Below are positions 46,181 through 55,615 of a DNA stretch of 64,000 nucleotides, piece after piece. The notes beneath the pieces are model-generated. The model worked only from the letters and a program-made list of their open reading frames with translations, was not told where the DNA came from and did no database searches. The position numbers and the translations under genes are program-made. This DNA is from Mammaliicoccus sciuri (GTDB lineage: Bacteria > Bacillota > Bacilli > Staphylococcales > Staphylococcaceae), in assembly GCF_025561425.1 (NCBI RefSeq), contig NZ_CP094824.1, positions 1,426,001 through 1,490,000 on the forward strand, given 5' to 3'. Numbering within the stretch: position 1 is the stretch's first letter; every line of letters starts with the position of its first letter.

Positions 46181-47491
46181 ATGACGAAACCCATTATAGC
46201 AATTGTAGGTAAACCAAATGTAGGGAAATCTACAATTTTTAATAGAATTATAGGCGAGAGGGTATCTATCGTTGAAGATACACCAGGTATAACAAGAGAT
46301 AGAATATATTCAAGTGGAGAATGGTTAACCCATGACTTCAACTTAATAGATACAGGTGGAATAGATTTAGGTGATGAACCTTTCCAACAACAAATAAGAG
46401 CACAAGCAGAAGTTGCAATTGATGAAGCGGATGTTATTATCTTTATGGTTAATGGTCGTGAAGGTGTAACACAAGCTGATGAAATGGTCGCTAAAATATT
46501 ATACAAATCAAATAAACCTGTCGTATTAGCAGTTAATAAAATTGATAATCCAGAAATGCGTAGTGAAATCTATGACTTCTATTCATTAGGATTTGGTGAG
46601 CCATTCCCAATCTCAGGTTCACATGGTCTAGGTTTAGGTGACTTATTAGATGAAGCGGCTAAACATTTTCCTGAAGATGACGAACCAGATTATGATGATG
46701 AAACAATTAGACTATCACTCATCGGTCGACCAAACGTTGGTAAATCTAGTTTAATCAACGCCATTCTTGGAGAAGAACGTGTTATCGTTTCACCAATTGC
46801 TGGTACAACAAGAGATGCGATTGATACAATATACACATATGATGATCAAGAGTATGTATTAATTGATACTGCAGGTATGAGAAAGAAAGGTAAAGTATAC
46901 GAAAGTACTGAAAAATATTCAGTATTACGTGCTTTAAAAGCCATCGAACGTTCTAATGTCGTACTTGTTGTGATTGATGCTGAAGAAGGCATTATTGAAC
47001 AAGACAAAAAAGTTGCTGGATATGCGCATGAAGCCGGTAAAGCAATTGTTATTGTTGTTAACAAGTGGGATACCGTTGAAAAAGACTCGAAAACAATGAA
47101 GAAGTTTGAAGAAAAAGTTAGAGATAACTTCCAATTCTTAGACTATGCGCCAATTGCGTTCGTATCAGCATTAGAAAAATCACGCTTAAAAACATTATTC
47201 CCATTAATTACGATGGCAGATGAAAACCACCGTAAACGTGTACAAAGTTCTACACTTAATGAAGTTATTACAGATGCTGTAGCGATGAATCCAACGCCTA
47301 CTGATAATGGTAGAAGATTAAACATTTTCTATGCAACACAAGTAGCGATTCAACCGCCAACATTTGTAATATTTGTTAATGATGTTGAATTAATGCACTT
47401 CTCTTATAAACGTTTCTTAGAAAATCGTATAAGAGATGCGTTCGGTTATGAAGGTACACCAGTTCATTTAATCTCAAGAAAAAGAAACTAA
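46181..47491 (+). CDS. der: Ribosome biogenesis GTPase Der (EngA)
   Basis: Der has two tandem GTPase domains and is needed for 50S subunit assembly. In 436 residues, the first G domain shows [13 protein letters not shown] and DTGG, and the second [13 protein letters not shown] (about residues 182-194), [10 protein letters not shown] and NKWD. A KH-like C-terminal domain closes with [18 protein letters not shown] is upstream of the ATG. der-gpsA-yphE/F-hup is the conserved Bacillales order. Confidence 0.97.
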   Translation: MTKPIIAIVGKPNVGKSTIFNRIIGERVSIVEDTPGITRDRIYSSGEWLTHDFNLIDTGGIDLGDEPFQQQIRAQAEVAIDEADVIIFMVNGREGVTQADEMVAKILYKSNKPVVLAVNKIDNPEMRSEIYDFYSLGFGEPFPISGSHGLGLGDLLDEAAKHFPEDDEPDYDDETIRLSLIGRPNVGKSSLINAILGEERVIVSPIAGTTRDAIDTIYTYDDQEYVLIDTAGMRKKGKVYESTEKYSVLRALKAIERSNVVLVVIDAEEGIIEQDKKVAGYAHEAGKAIVIVVNKWDTVEKDSKTMKKFEEKVRDNFQFLDYAPIAFVSALEKSRLKTLFPLITMADENHRKRVQSSTLNEVITDAVAMNPTPTDNGRRLNIFYATQVAIQPPTFVIFVNDVELMHFSYKRFLENRIRDAFGYEGTPVHLISRKRN

Positions 47492-47510
47492 TATTAAAGG
47501 ATTGATAGCT

Positions 47511-48515
47511 ATGACAAATATAACTGTATTTGGTACAGGTAGTTGGGGTACTGCTTTAGCAAACGTATTAGCAGACAACCAACATAATGTATTAATGTGG
47601 GGTAAGACTGAAGCAACTATTAACGAGATCAACAAAGAACATAAGAATACAAAATATTTAAAAGAAAATATTTTAAATGAAAATATTAAAGCAACAACTG
47701 ATTTAAAAGATGCTATCCATCATGCATCTATCTTTATTATTGCTGTTCCGACAAAAGCCATTCGCGAAGTATGTGAAAATATTAATGAAATCGCATATGG
47801 TAAAAAAGTATTCATCCATGTGTCTAAAGGTATCGAACCAGGCACTTTCAAACGTATTTCTGAAATGATTGATGAATCAATCGATACCAAAATCAATGGC
47901 GGTATCGCTGTATTATCAGGACCAAGTCATGCAGAAGAAGTTGCGATTAAACATCCAACAACAGTTTCAGTATCATCTGAAAACGAAGAAGTTGCTCGTT
48001 TAGCTCAAGATTTATTTATGACGGATTATTTCCGTGTATATACGAACAATGATTTTGTCGGTATTGAAATAGGTGGCGCGTTAAAAAATATCATTGCACT
48101 TGCTGCAGGTATTACTGACGGCATTGGATATGGTGACAACGCGAAAGCTGCACTTATAACGAGAGGTTTAGCTGAAATTACACGTTTAGGTGTTAAAATG
48201 GGCGCTGATCCTATGACATTCTTAGGACTTGGTGGTATCGGTGACTTAATCGTTACTTGTACATCTGTACATTCACGAAATTGGAAATGCGGAAATATGC
48301 TTGGTAAAGGGGCTACATTGGACGAAGCATTAGAAGAAATGAATATGGTCGTCGAAGGTGTAAGAACAACTGAAGCTGCATACAACTTAGCGAAAGAATA
48401 TGATGTTGAAATGCCAATAACTTCAGGTTTATATAAAGTGTTATTCGAAGATTATCCAGTTTCTGAAGGTGTCAAAGATCTTATGGAACGTGACAAAAAG
48501 TCAGAGAATATTTAA
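47511..48515 (+). CDS. gpsA: Glycerol-3-phosphate dehydrogenase [NAD(P)+]
   Basis: GpsA reduces dihydroxyacetone phosphate to sn-glycerol 3-phosphate, the backbone for phospholipids and teichoic acids. The 334 residues have the Rossmann motif [40 protein letters not shown], and the catalytic Lys region [17 protein letters not shown] 47511 follows AAAGG; the TTG at 47502 is too close to that site. It runs 19 bp after der. Confidence 0.96.
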   Translation: MTNITVFGTGSWGTALANVLADNQHNVLMWGKTEATINEINKEHKNTKYLKENILNENIKATTDLKDAIHHASIFIIAVPTKAIREVCENINEIAYGKKVFIHVSKGIEPGTFKRISEMIDESIDTKINGGIAVLSGPSHAEEVAIKHPTTVSVSSENEEVARLAQDLFMTDYFRVYTNNDFVGIEIGGALKNIIALAAGITDGIGYGDNAKAALITRGLAEITRLGVKMGADPMTFLGLGGIGDLIVTCTSVHSRNWKCGNMLGKGATLDEALEEMNMVVEGVRTTEAAYNLAKEYDVEMPITSGLYKVLFEDYPVSEGVKDLMERDKKSENI

Positions 48516-48532
48516 GCAAGAGGGGTATTTAA

Positions 48533-48739
48533 ATGTTTGATATATCAAGAATGGATTTAATGTGGGTGTCATTTTATTCTATTGGTTTTATGATTTTAGC
48601 AATTATACTCGTATATTTATCAAGATTTAAATTAAAAAATAAAATCATCAGTAGTATAACAATGTTTTTAGCAGTCATTTCTCTAATTATTGCTGGTATC
48701 TTTATGATTGTTGTATTAGGTGGATCGAGCCATGCATAA
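48533..48739 (+). CDS. yphE: DUF2768 small membrane protein (YphE-like)
   Basis: The 68-residue protein consists of two transmembrane segments (about residues 10-31 and 40-63) joined by a basic turn (RFKLKNK). It is found between gpsA and yphF in B. subtilis. AGAGGGG precedes the ATG. No function is known for the family. Its end overlaps the start of the lipoprotein gene by eight bases, so the two are probably made together. Confidence 0.82.
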   Translation: MFDISRMDLMWVSFYSIGFMILAIILVYLSRFKLKNKIISSITMFLAVISLIIAGIFMIVVLGGSSHA

Positions 48740-49457
48740 TTACAAAAAATTATCGATCTTATTAATATTGAGTACTTTAATTTTGTCAGCATGTGCTTTT
48801 CCTAATAAAGAGAAAGCAGAAAACCAAGTGCCAGCGAAAGACCAATTAAGTATGGTTCAAACAGCGGTAGATGAATACAAAAAGGCAAGTGGTGGATTAT
48901 TACCTATCAAAGATAGAGATGATAGTTATTCAGTATACTTAAAACACCCAGTTGACTTTAATAAATTAAAACCAAAGTTCTTATCACAATTACCAGGTAA
49001 TTCATTTGAGAACGGCGGTATTTATCAATATGTAATCATGGATGTCGACAAAGACCCTAAAGTGCATTTAATCGATTTAAGAACATCAGAAGTCTTAAAA
49101 GATATTCGAATTCGAATAGATGCATCAGGTAAACCATTACAATTAGGTAAAAAAATTGCACCTAATGTATATGAACTTGAATACAAAAAGTATGGTTTCA
49201 AAAAACAGCCAACTGTACCAAGTCCATATAGTAATGAACGATTACCTGTCTATATGAACGGCGGAAATGATTTTGTTATTGATTATAGATTAGATTTAGC
49301 AAAAGCAATTAAAACAGAAAAATCACTTCCTAAACCAGGTGAAGATATTCGATATTTATTATACAAAGATTCACCGATATTACCGGCTTATTCGCCTGAA
49401 TTTACAATAAATAGTAAAAATGAACCTGTTTTTAAATCAAAAGTGAAAAAATATTAA
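48732..49457 (+). CDS. yphF: Lipoprotein YphF
   Basis: The 241-residue protein has a lipoprotein signal: a basic start (MHNYKKLS), a hydrophobic stretch and the lipobox LSAC, so Cys at about residue 21 would be lipidated. The mature part is soluble with no recognisable catalytic motif. Start ATG 48732 uses AGGTGG (48718-48723) within the end of yphE; a GTG at 48720 would add four residues. YphF is conserved next to hup in Bacillales, with unknown function. Confidence 0.85.
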   Translation: MHNYKKLSILLILSTLILSACAFPNKEKAENQVPAKDQLSMVQTAVDEYKKASGGLLPIKDRDDSYSVYLKHPVDFNKLKPKFLSQLPGNSFENGGIYQYVIMDVDKDPKVHLIDLRTSEVLKDIRIRIDASGKPLQLGKKIAPNVYELEYKKYGFKKQPTVPSPYSNERLPVYMNGGNDFVIDYRLDLAKAIKTEKSLPKPGEDIRYLLYKDSPILPAYSPEFTINSKNEPVFKSKVKKY

Positions 49458-49584
49458 TAAAAATATAGAAATTATGCATTTATAGCTTGTAAATCGTTGC
49501 AGTGGCACAGGTTGTTGTGTTAAAGTCTTATCATAATGGTATTTATACATATCATTAGATAACCTTTTGGGAGGTGAAATTGAA

Positions 49585-49857
49585 ATGAACAAAACAGAAT
49601 TAATCAACTCAGTAAGTGAAAAAGCTAATTTAACTAAAAAAGAAGCTGGTCTTGCTGTAGATGCAGTGTTCGAATCAATTCAAAAATCTTTATCTGACGG
49701 TGAAAAAGTACAATTAATTGGTTTCGGTAACTTTGAAGTACGCGAAAGAGCTGCTCGTAAAGGACGTAACCCACAAACTGGTAAAGAAATTGATATCCCT
49801 GCAAGCAAAGTTCCAGCTTTTAAAGCAGGTAAAGCATTAAAAGATGCAGTTAAATAA
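49585..49857 (+). CDS. hup: DNA-binding protein HU
   Basis: HU is the main nucleoid-associated protein, a homodimer that bends DNA. It has the normal 90 residues: [20 protein letters not shown] at the N-terminus, [21 protein letters not shown] covering the beta-arm signature, and the arm tip [19 protein letters not shown]. The strong GGGAGGTG stands before ATG 49585. It is followed by its own terminator and then by the menaquinone genes, as in other Bacillales. Confidence 0.97.
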   Translation: MNKTELINSVSEKANLTKKEAGLAVDAVFESIQKSLSDGEKVQLIGFGNFEVRERAARKGRNPQTGKEIDIPASKVPAFKAGKALKDAVK

Positions 49858-49867
49858 TTGATTGTAT

Positions 49868-49895
49868 CAAAGCCCTTTTTAAGGGCTTTTTTTAT
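49868..49895 (+). terminator. Terminator after hup
   Basis: AAGCCCTT (49870-49877) pairs with AAGGGCTT (49881-49888) across a TTT loop, followed by TTTTTTATTTG. Confidence 0.92.
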
Positions 49896-49988
49896 TTGTC
49901 TTATTTCTTTATATGAAATGAATATATGCATTTTCAATTCAATTAACTTAGTGTTAAGATATATAGGTGATATTGTTGAGGTGATAAG

Positions 49989-50459
49989 ATGGATAAAATT
50001 GAAAAAATTTATAATAAAGATATTTCTAATTTGTTAAAAGGTGTAGAGAATAGTAATGTACCTGTAGTTAATCCAATCATAGCTGACGTATTAGATGAAA
50101 TGAACATCGATACTAATGCTAAATTAGCTACATTATCTATTGATGCCTCAATGCGCTTTTTAAATAGAATAGGCGAGCCAAATGTTTCTAATCAAGATAT
50201 CTTAATAGGTGATCTTGTTAGTGCATATTTTTATAAATGTGCTACATTAAATAAAGACCTCGTATTTTTAGATATTATGACTCAAGCAATTAGTAAACAA
50301 AATGAATTAAAACAAACGTTGGCTCATGATAAAATAAATCAAGATACAGCTATTATAAAAGAAATAGAATCAATCTTTATTACAACAGTGATTGATTACT
50401 ACAAAATTAATATGGATAAAGAAATTTTGAAAGAAAAAATTTATGCGTATTATTATTAA
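49989..50459 (+). CDS. hepS: Heptaprenyl diphosphate synthase component 1
   Basis: This small non-catalytic subunit pairs with HepT to make the C35 menaquinone side chain. The 156-residue protein has the family's weakly conserved helices (LATLSIDASMRFLNRIGEPN is the best block) and no aspartate-rich motif. The location hup-hepS-menG-hepT repeats the B. subtilis order, but without folE and mtrB in between. GAGGTGATAAG precedes the ATG. Confidence 0.85.
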   Translation: MDKIEKIYNKDISNLLKGVENSNVPVVNPIIADVLDEMNIDTNAKLATLSIDASMRFLNRIGEPNVSNQDILIGDLVSAYFYKCATLNKDLVFLDIMTQAISKQNELKQTLAHDKINQDTAIIKEIESIFITTVIDYYKINMDKEILKEKIYAYYY

Positions 50460-50499
50460 TGAATAACTACATTTTTAAACTTAAAGGAATGAATAACTA

Positions 50500-51204
50500 G
50501 TGGATAATAAATCGAAATCAGAACACGTACATGAAGTTTTCCAAAATATATCAGGTAAATATGATACATTAAATAATATCATCAGCTTCGAGCAACATAA
50601 AAGATGGCGTAAATATACAATGAAACAAATGGATGTTAAACCAGGTTCTAAAGCTTTAGATGTTTGCTGTGGAACTGCAGATTGGACAATTCAATTAAGT
50701 CACGCTGTTGGACCATATGGTGAAGTAGTTGGTATCGACTTTAGTGAGAATATGCTAGAAGTCGGTAAGAAAAAAACAGATAACATGGCAAATATTCATT
50801 TAATTCATGGTGATGCTATGAACTTACCATTCGAAGATAATGAATTTGATTATGTAACGATCGGATTCGGCTTACGAAACGTACCCGATTATAAACATGT
50901 CTTAAGCGAACTTAAAAGAGTCGTTAAACCAGGCGGTATGGTTGTATGTTTAGAAACAAGTCAACCAACAATGCCAGTATTCAAACAATTATATAGATTT
51001 TATTTCAAAAATATCATGCCACTATTCGGTAAAATTTTTGCGAAATCTTTAGAAGAATACAACTGGTTACAAGAATCTGCCGGAAACTTCCCTGGCAAAA
51101 AAGAATTAGCAGAAATGTTTGCTGATGTTGGATATGAAAGAATTAAAGTGAAAAGCTTCACTGGCGGCGTTTCGGCAATGCATTTAGCTTACAAACCTAA
51201 ATAA
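50500..51204 (+). CDS. menG: Demethylmenaquinone methyltransferase
   Basis: MenG (UbiE type) methylates demethylmenaquinone with S-adenosylmethionine, the last step of menaquinone synthesis. In 234 residues the N-terminal [24 protein letters not shown] block is diagnostic. The SAM site is [14 protein letters not shown] (about residues 49-62), followed by GIDFSENML and FGLRNVPD. It starts with GTG at 50500. It lies between the two subunits of the side-chain synthase. Confidence 0.95.
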   Translation: MDNKSKSEHVHEVFQNISGKYDTLNNIISFEQHKRWRKYTMKQMDVKPGSKALDVCCGTADWTIQLSHAVGPYGEVVGIDFSENMLEVGKKKTDNMANIHLIHGDAMNLPFEDNEFDYVTIGFGLRNVPDYKHVLSELKRVVKPGGMVVCLETSQPTMPVFKQLYRFYFKNIMPLFGKIFAKSLEEYNWLQESAGNFPGKKELAEMFADVGYERIKVKSFTGGVSAMHLAYKPK

Positions 51205-51216
51205 CAAGGTGATTAC

Positions 51217-52179
51217 ATGTATGACAAAACTAAAATTCATATAAATAAAGAAGTAAAAGAAATAGAAAAACAATTGAATAGTTATATAAATAGTGACCAA
51301 AACACTATAAACGAAGCTTGCCAATATTTATTAACTTCTGGTGGTAAACGTATACGACCATTATTCACTTTAATTGCAAGTCAATTTGGCGAGCATTATT
51401 CAAGAGATGTAATCACTGTAGCAACTACATTAGAACTTATACATATGGCCAGTTTAGTTCATGATGATGTCATTGATAAAAGTGACAAAAGAAGAGGTAA
51501 GCCAACTATAGCAAAGAAGTCGGATGTGCAAACTGCAGTTATTACGGGTAACTATTTATTATCTCAATCTTTAAATGCAGTTAGTCAAATAGAACATCCA
51601 AAGCTTCATGAACAATTAGCAAATGGAATTATCGAAGTATGTCGTGGTGAACTATTCCAATTCGAAGATCAATTCGTTTCAAATCAATCGATAACAAATT
51701 ATCTACGTAGAATTAAACGTAAGACCGCATTGCTTATTTCATTATCTACAGAATTAGGTGCGTACGCGGCACGTGCAGATGATGAAACTGTGAAGAAGTT
51801 AACTAAAATTGGATATTACATTGGTATGAGTTATCAAATAGTAGATGACATCTTAGATTTTACAAGTACTGAAAAGAAACTCGGTAAACCAGTTGGATCT
51901 GATTTAAGAAACGGACATTTAACTTTACCAGTCTTATTAAGAATGAAAAATTCGAAAGATTTTAAAGCAAGTATCAATGAACTCCAACCCGATAGTCCTT
52001 CAGAAGTATTTGACGGTTTAGTTCAAGAAATTATTACATCACCAGAATTACAAAAATCTAAAGAAGTAAGCAATCATTATTTACAAAAAGCAGAAAATTT
52101 AATTGATACATTAAATAATGAATCAGGAAAAAAAATGCTATTGGAAATAATTGTGAAAATAAGAGATAGAAACCACTAG
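51217..52179 (+). CDS. hepT: Heptaprenyl diphosphate synthase component 2
   Basis: The catalytic subunit of the long-chain trans-prenyltransferase. In 320 residues the GGKRIRPL substrate motif is followed by the first Asp-rich motif HDDVIDKSDKRRG (about residues 88-100) and the second QIVDDILDF (about residues 206-214). It is a different family branch from the FPP synthase at the left end of the window. AAGGTG is the binding site. hepT ends 75 bp before ndk. Confidence 0.95.
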   Translation: MYDKTKIHINKEVKEIEKQLNSYINSDQNTINEACQYLLTSGGKRIRPLFTLIASQFGEHYSRDVITVATTLELIHMASLVHDDVIDKSDKRRGKPTIAKKSDVQTAVITGNYLLSQSLNAVSQIEHPKLHEQLANGIIEVCRGELFQFEDQFVSNQSITNYLRRIKRKTALLISLSTELGAYAARADDETVKKLTKIGYYIGMSYQIVDDILDFTSTEKKLGKPVGSDLRNGHLTLPVLLRMKNSKDFKASINELQPDSPSEVFDGLVQEIITSPELQKSKEVSNHYLQKAENLIDTLNNESGKKMLLEIIVKIRDRNH

Positions 52180-52191
52180 AAAGCGCTTGCA
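52178..52191 (+). promoter_or_regulatory. Possible cre site before ndk
   Basis: AGAAAGCGCTTGCA agrees with the CcpA operator consensus at 12 of 14 positions, including the central CG. It begins at the hepT stop codon and lies 64 bp upstream of ndk. The mismatches lower certainty. Confidence 0.4.
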
Positions 52192-52254
52192 AGTATGCGT
52201 AGTCAATGATAAACTTATCTTGGATTTACATAAAACAAAGGTAGGGATTACGCA

Positions 52255-52707
52255 ATGGAAAGAACTTTTTTAATGATTAAACCTGATGCAGTACAAAGAA
52301 ACTTAATCGGTGAAGTCGTTTCACGATTAGAAAGAAAAGGCTTAAAATTAGTTGCAGCTAAATTATTCCAAGCTAGTGAAGAATTAGCTAAAGAACATTA
52401 TGCTGAACACGTTGAGAAACCTTTCTTCAATGATTTAGTAAGCTTTATTACATCAGGACCAGTATTTGCAATGGTAGTAGAAGGTAAGAATGTAGTAGAA
52501 GTAACAAGAACACTTGTTGGTGAAACAAACCCTACTAAAGCAGCGCCAAGTACGATAAGAGGGGATTATGGTATCGATTTAGGCAGAAACATTATTCATG
52601 GATCAGATTCAAACGAATCAGCAGAACGTGAAATTGGTCTCTGGTTTGATCAATCAGAACTAAATGATTATAAATTAAATAATGAAAATTGGGTTTACGA
52701 AAAATAA
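52255..52707 (+). CDS. ndk: Nucleoside diphosphate kinase
   Basis: Ndk balances nucleoside triphosphate pools by a phosphohistidine ping-pong reaction. The 150-residue protein begins [16 protein letters not shown], has the ATP-contact [18 protein letters not shown], and the active-site His in [16 protein letters not shown] (about residue 116). GGTAGGG lies before the ATG. The neighbours hepT and aroC are the same as in B. subtilis, minus cheR. Confidence 0.97.
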   Translation: MERTFLMIKPDAVQRNLIGEVVSRLERKGLKLVAAKLFQASEELAKEHYAEHVEKPFFNDLVSFITSGPVFAMVVEGKNVVEVTRTLVGETNPTKAAPSTIRGDYGIDLGRNIIHGSDSNESAEREIGLWFDQSELNDYKLNNENWVYEK

Positions 52708-52717
52708 ATACAATAGT

Positions 52718-52756
52718 GGAGTAGTTCAACAAGAAATTGTTGAACTACTTTTTTGT
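52718..52756 (+). terminator. Terminator after ndk
   Basis: AGTAGTTCAACAA (52720-52732) pairs perfectly with TTGTTGAACTACT (52737-52749), closed by a GAAA tetraloop and followed by TTTTTG. Confidence 0.93.
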
Positions 52757-52793
52757 TAAGAGGCGGAAGTGGGGAGTTGTGTGGGGGCATATA

Positions 52794-52863
52794 TGAGTAT
52801 TCGTCGGTATTCTCGGGACGTTTACGAGTATTCGTGGTGCGTTGACTGAAATTCGCGGGCATT
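52794..52863. repeat. Degenerate GAGTATTCG-containing direct repeats
   Basis: GAGTATTCGTCGG (from 52795) and GAGTATTCGTGGT (from 52826) are direct copies 31 bp apart. A related GGTATTCTCGG lies in between. The stretch is more GC-rich than its surroundings and directly precedes the 40-bp unit array. The boundaries are approximate. Confidence 0.5.
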
Positions 52864-53227
52864 GTGAACACTTCTGGCCAAACTTGTTCATAACGGGAGC
52901 TTTAGTTACAAAACTCGGCCGAAGTGTTACTATGGGCCGCCTTAATTACAAAACTCGGCCGAAGTGTTACTATGGACTTCCTTAATTACAAAACTCTATC
53001 GAAGTGTTACTATGGACTGCCTTAGTTACAAAACTACTGAGAATTGTAATTACTGGTCTCCTTATTTGCACTTCTCACCAAAACTGCTAATAACGACCTC
53101 AGTATTTGCACTTCTCACCAAATCTGCTAATAACGGCACCCAGTATTTCCTCCGCACAACCAACACACTTATAAAAACACCCCAGTATTTCCACCTCACA
53201 ACCAACATGCCAATAACAACATAAAAT
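52864..53227. repeat. Tandem array of nine diverged 40-42 bp units
   Basis: Units begin at 52864, 52905, 52945, 52985, 53025, 53065, 53105, 53146 and 53188. The first (GTGAACACTTCTGGCCAAAC type) is followed by four of the RTTACAAAACTCGGCCGAAG type, two of the TTTGCACTTCTCACCAAAAC type and two decayed TTTCC-type copies. The order of types equals that in the array at 41707-41987, and matching units are nearly identical between loci. The second and third units differ only in their last few bases. The remaining bases up to aroC (53228-53351) contain the promoter region and GGGAGAG binding site only. Confidence 0.85.
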
Positions 53228-53351
53228 TCACACTTATTTAAAATCAAAAAAATCTAAAACTTTGTTAAACTATTCGTCTGTTTTTGTTAATTTAACGCAC
53301 TAAATATGATATGATTAATTTTATATTTAATTAACAGTAGGGAGAGATAAT

Positions 53352-54518
53352 ATGCGTTACTTAACATCTGGTGAATCACATGGACCACAACTAACTGTCA
53401 TTATAGAAGGTGTACCAGCAAACTTGAAAATTGACGTAAACGAGATTAATGAAGAAATGTTTAAACGTCAAGGTGGATATGGACGCGGTCGTCGTATGCA
53501 AATTGAAAAAGATTCAGTAGAAATCGTTTCAGGTGTGAGACATGGTTATACATTAGGTAGCCCTATTACACTCATCGTTAAGAATGATGATTTTAAACAT
53601 TGGAGAAAAATTATGGGCGCTGACCCATTAACTGAAGAAGAATTAGAAAATATGAAAAGAGTTATCACTAAACCTAGACCAGGCCATGCCGATCTTGTTG
53701 GTGGTATGAAATATAATCATAGAGATTTAAGAAATGTACTTGAACGTTCGTCTGCACGTGAAACAGCTGCAAGAGTTGCTGTTGGTGCAGTTTCTAAAAT
53801 TTTATTAAAAGCTTTAGACATTGAAATTTATTCAAGAGTTATTGAAATCGGTGGCGTTAAAGACGATTATGAATACACACTTGAAGAAGTCAAGCAAAAT
53901 ATTGATCATAATGATGTACGTTGTATTAATGATGACGTAGCTGAAAAAATGAGAAACCGTATTGATGAAGCGAAAAAAGATGGTGACTCAATCGGTGGTA
54001 TCGTTGAAGTAGTCGTTGAAAATATGCCTGCTGGAATTGGAAGTTATGTTCATTATGACCGTAAACTAGACGGTCGTTTAGCACAAGCAGTCGTAAGTAT
54101 TAACGCATTTAAAGGTGTTAGTTTCGGTGAAGGCTTTAAAGCTGCTGAAAAACCAGGTAGTGAAATTCAAGATGAAATTGCTTACGATAGCGAAATCGGC
54201 TACCATCGTTTATCAAATCACTTAGGTGGACTTGAAGGCGGTATGTCAAATGGAATGCCAATCGTCATTAATGGTGTTATGAAGCCAATACCAACTTTAT
54301 ATAAACCATTAAATTCTGTAGATATCGATTCTAAAGATAGCTTTAAAGCGACAATTGAAAGATCAGATAGTTGTGCTGTTCCTGCTGCAAGTGTTGTTTG
54401 TGAAAATGTTATCGCATTTGAAATTGCAAAAGCTTTAACTGAAGAATACCAATCTAATCACATTGACCAATTACAAGAAGCTATTAAGAATCATCGTAAT
54501 TGGAACTTAAACTTCTAG
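53352..54518 (+). CDS. aroC: Chorismate synthase
   Basis: AroC makes chorismate from 5-enolpyruvylshikimate 3-phosphate using reduced FMN without net redox change. The 388-residue protein starts [14 protein letters not shown], a family hallmark, and carries [31 protein letters not shown] in pieces, [12 protein letters not shown] and [12 protein letters not shown] near the end. It leads the aroC-aroB pair. The product feeds menaquinone and aromatic amino acids. Confidence 0.97.
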   Translation: MRYLTSGESHGPQLTVIIEGVPANLKIDVNEINEEMFKRQGGYGRGRRMQIEKDSVEIVSGVRHGYTLGSPITLIVKNDDFKHWRKIMGADPLTEEELENMKRVITKPRPGHADLVGGMKYNHRDLRNVLERSSARETAARVAVGAVSKILLKALDIEIYSRVIEIGGVKDDYEYTLEEVKQNIDHNDVRCINDDVAEKMRNRIDEAKKDGDSIGGIVEVVVENMPAGIGSYVHYDRKLDGRLAQAVVSINAFKGVSFGEGFKAAEKPGSEIQDEIAYDSEIGYHRLSNHLGGLEGGMSNGMPIVINGVMKPIPTLYKPLNSVDIDSKDSFKATIERSDSCAVPAASVVCENVIAFEIAKALTEEYQSNHIDQLQEAIKNHRNWNLNF

Positions 54519-54526
54519 GTGATGAA

Positions 54527-55600
54527 ATGATTTTTGAAACAACATATACTAACAACAATTATCCGATAATATTAAAGCAGAACGCACTAGCTGAACTTAA
54601 TCAATATCTTAAAGCAGATGAACAAAATATTGTATTAATTGACCAAGATGTTTATAGATTTCATAAAGACTATATTAAGTCGCATCTTCAAGATCAAGAT
54701 ATTAAATTTTTAACGGTTATGAGTGGTGAAGCTTGTAAGCAAATGTCATATTTTGAATCGCTCAGCGAAAAGCTCTTATCAATGAATATCACAAGACAAT
54801 CTCAACTCATCGCTATTGGTGGTGGCGCAACTGGAGACTTTGTTGGTTTTCTAGCTGCAACTTTGTTACGTGGCATTGATTTTATACAAGTACCAACAAC
54901 ACTTTTGGCACACGATTCAGCAATCGGTGGAAAAGTGGGTATTAATGCATCGGTCGGTAAAAATTTAATAGGTGCATTTCATAGACCACGCGCTGTTATA
55001 TATGATATAAATTTCCTAGAAACATTGCCGCATATCGAAATACGTAGTGGTTATGGCGAAATACTTAAACATGCCATTTTAAATAGTGAAGCTGACACGC
55101 TTCATTTGATGGATGTTTATCCTTCAATTAAAGAATTAGCGCAATTGAAAAATATAGAAGATTATTTAAAAATGGGCATTGAAACTAAATTAAAAATTGT
55201 GATTGAAGATGAATTTGAGGGTGGCGTACGTAAACATTTAAATTTAGGACACACTTTTGGACATGGACTAGAATACTTAACAAAAATTGCTCACGGTGAA
55301 GCTGTGATGATCGGTATTCTTTTCCAGAAAGTGATAAATAAAAATAGAAATATGTACGATAACACTTCAAGTGTGAATCTGTTCATTAATTATTTAAAAG
55401 AATTAGGCTACCCATTAAACGTCTTAAATCATGCTGATATTGAACAAATTTTTGAATATATGAAAAAAGACAAAAAGAATATTGGACAAACGATTCAAAT
55501 GGTTTTACAAAATGGTGAAGCTTCATTTACAATTGAATCCGTTTCTAAAGAAGAAGTATTAGATGCATTTAAAGAACTTAAATCTCTAATAAATGAATAG
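54527..55600 (+). CDS. aroB: 3-dehydroquinate synthase
   Basis: AroB cyclises DAHP to 3-dehydroquinate with NAD+ and a divalent metal. In 357 residues, the nucleotide motif is IAIGGGATGDFVGFLAATL (about residues 85-103), followed by PTTLLAHDSAIGGKVGIN, and metal His residues in LNLGHTFGHGLEY and HGEAVMIG. Start ATG 54527 lies just after TAGGTGAT, eight bases beyond the aroC stop. In S. aureus aroA follows aroB; here aroA is not in the window and ypiA follows instead. Confidence 0.95.
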   Translation: MIFETTYTNNNYPIILKQNALAELNQYLKADEQNIVLIDQDVYRFHKDYIKSHLQDQDIKFLTVMSGEACKQMSYFESLSEKLLSMNITRQSQLIAIGGGATGDFVGFLAATLLRGIDFIQVPTTLLAHDSAIGGKVGINASVGKNLIGAFHRPRAVIYDINFLETLPHIEIRSGYGEILKHAILNSEADTLHLMDVYPSIKELAQLKNIEDYLKMGIETKLKIVIEDEFEGGVRKHLNLGHTFGHGLEYLTKIAHGEAVMIGILFQKVINKNRNMYDNTSSVNLFINYLKELGYPLNVLNHADIEQIFEYMKKDKKNIGQTIQMVLQNGEASFTIESVSKEEVLDAFKELKSLINE

Positions 55601-55615
55601 AAGGAGTCCTTTAAC

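Noticed and set aside
48026-48385. A 119-codon minus-strand frame opposite gpsA and similar antisense frames over der, cmk and bkdB
   Set aside because: All lie fully inside well-supported genes, lack ribosome binding sites and have compositions expected of antisense frames.
52964-53224. An 86-codon plus-strand open frame inside the second repeat array
   Set aside because: The array has a 40-bp step that is not a multiple of three, so successive units are read in different frames and no repeated peptide is kept. There is no ribosome binding site.
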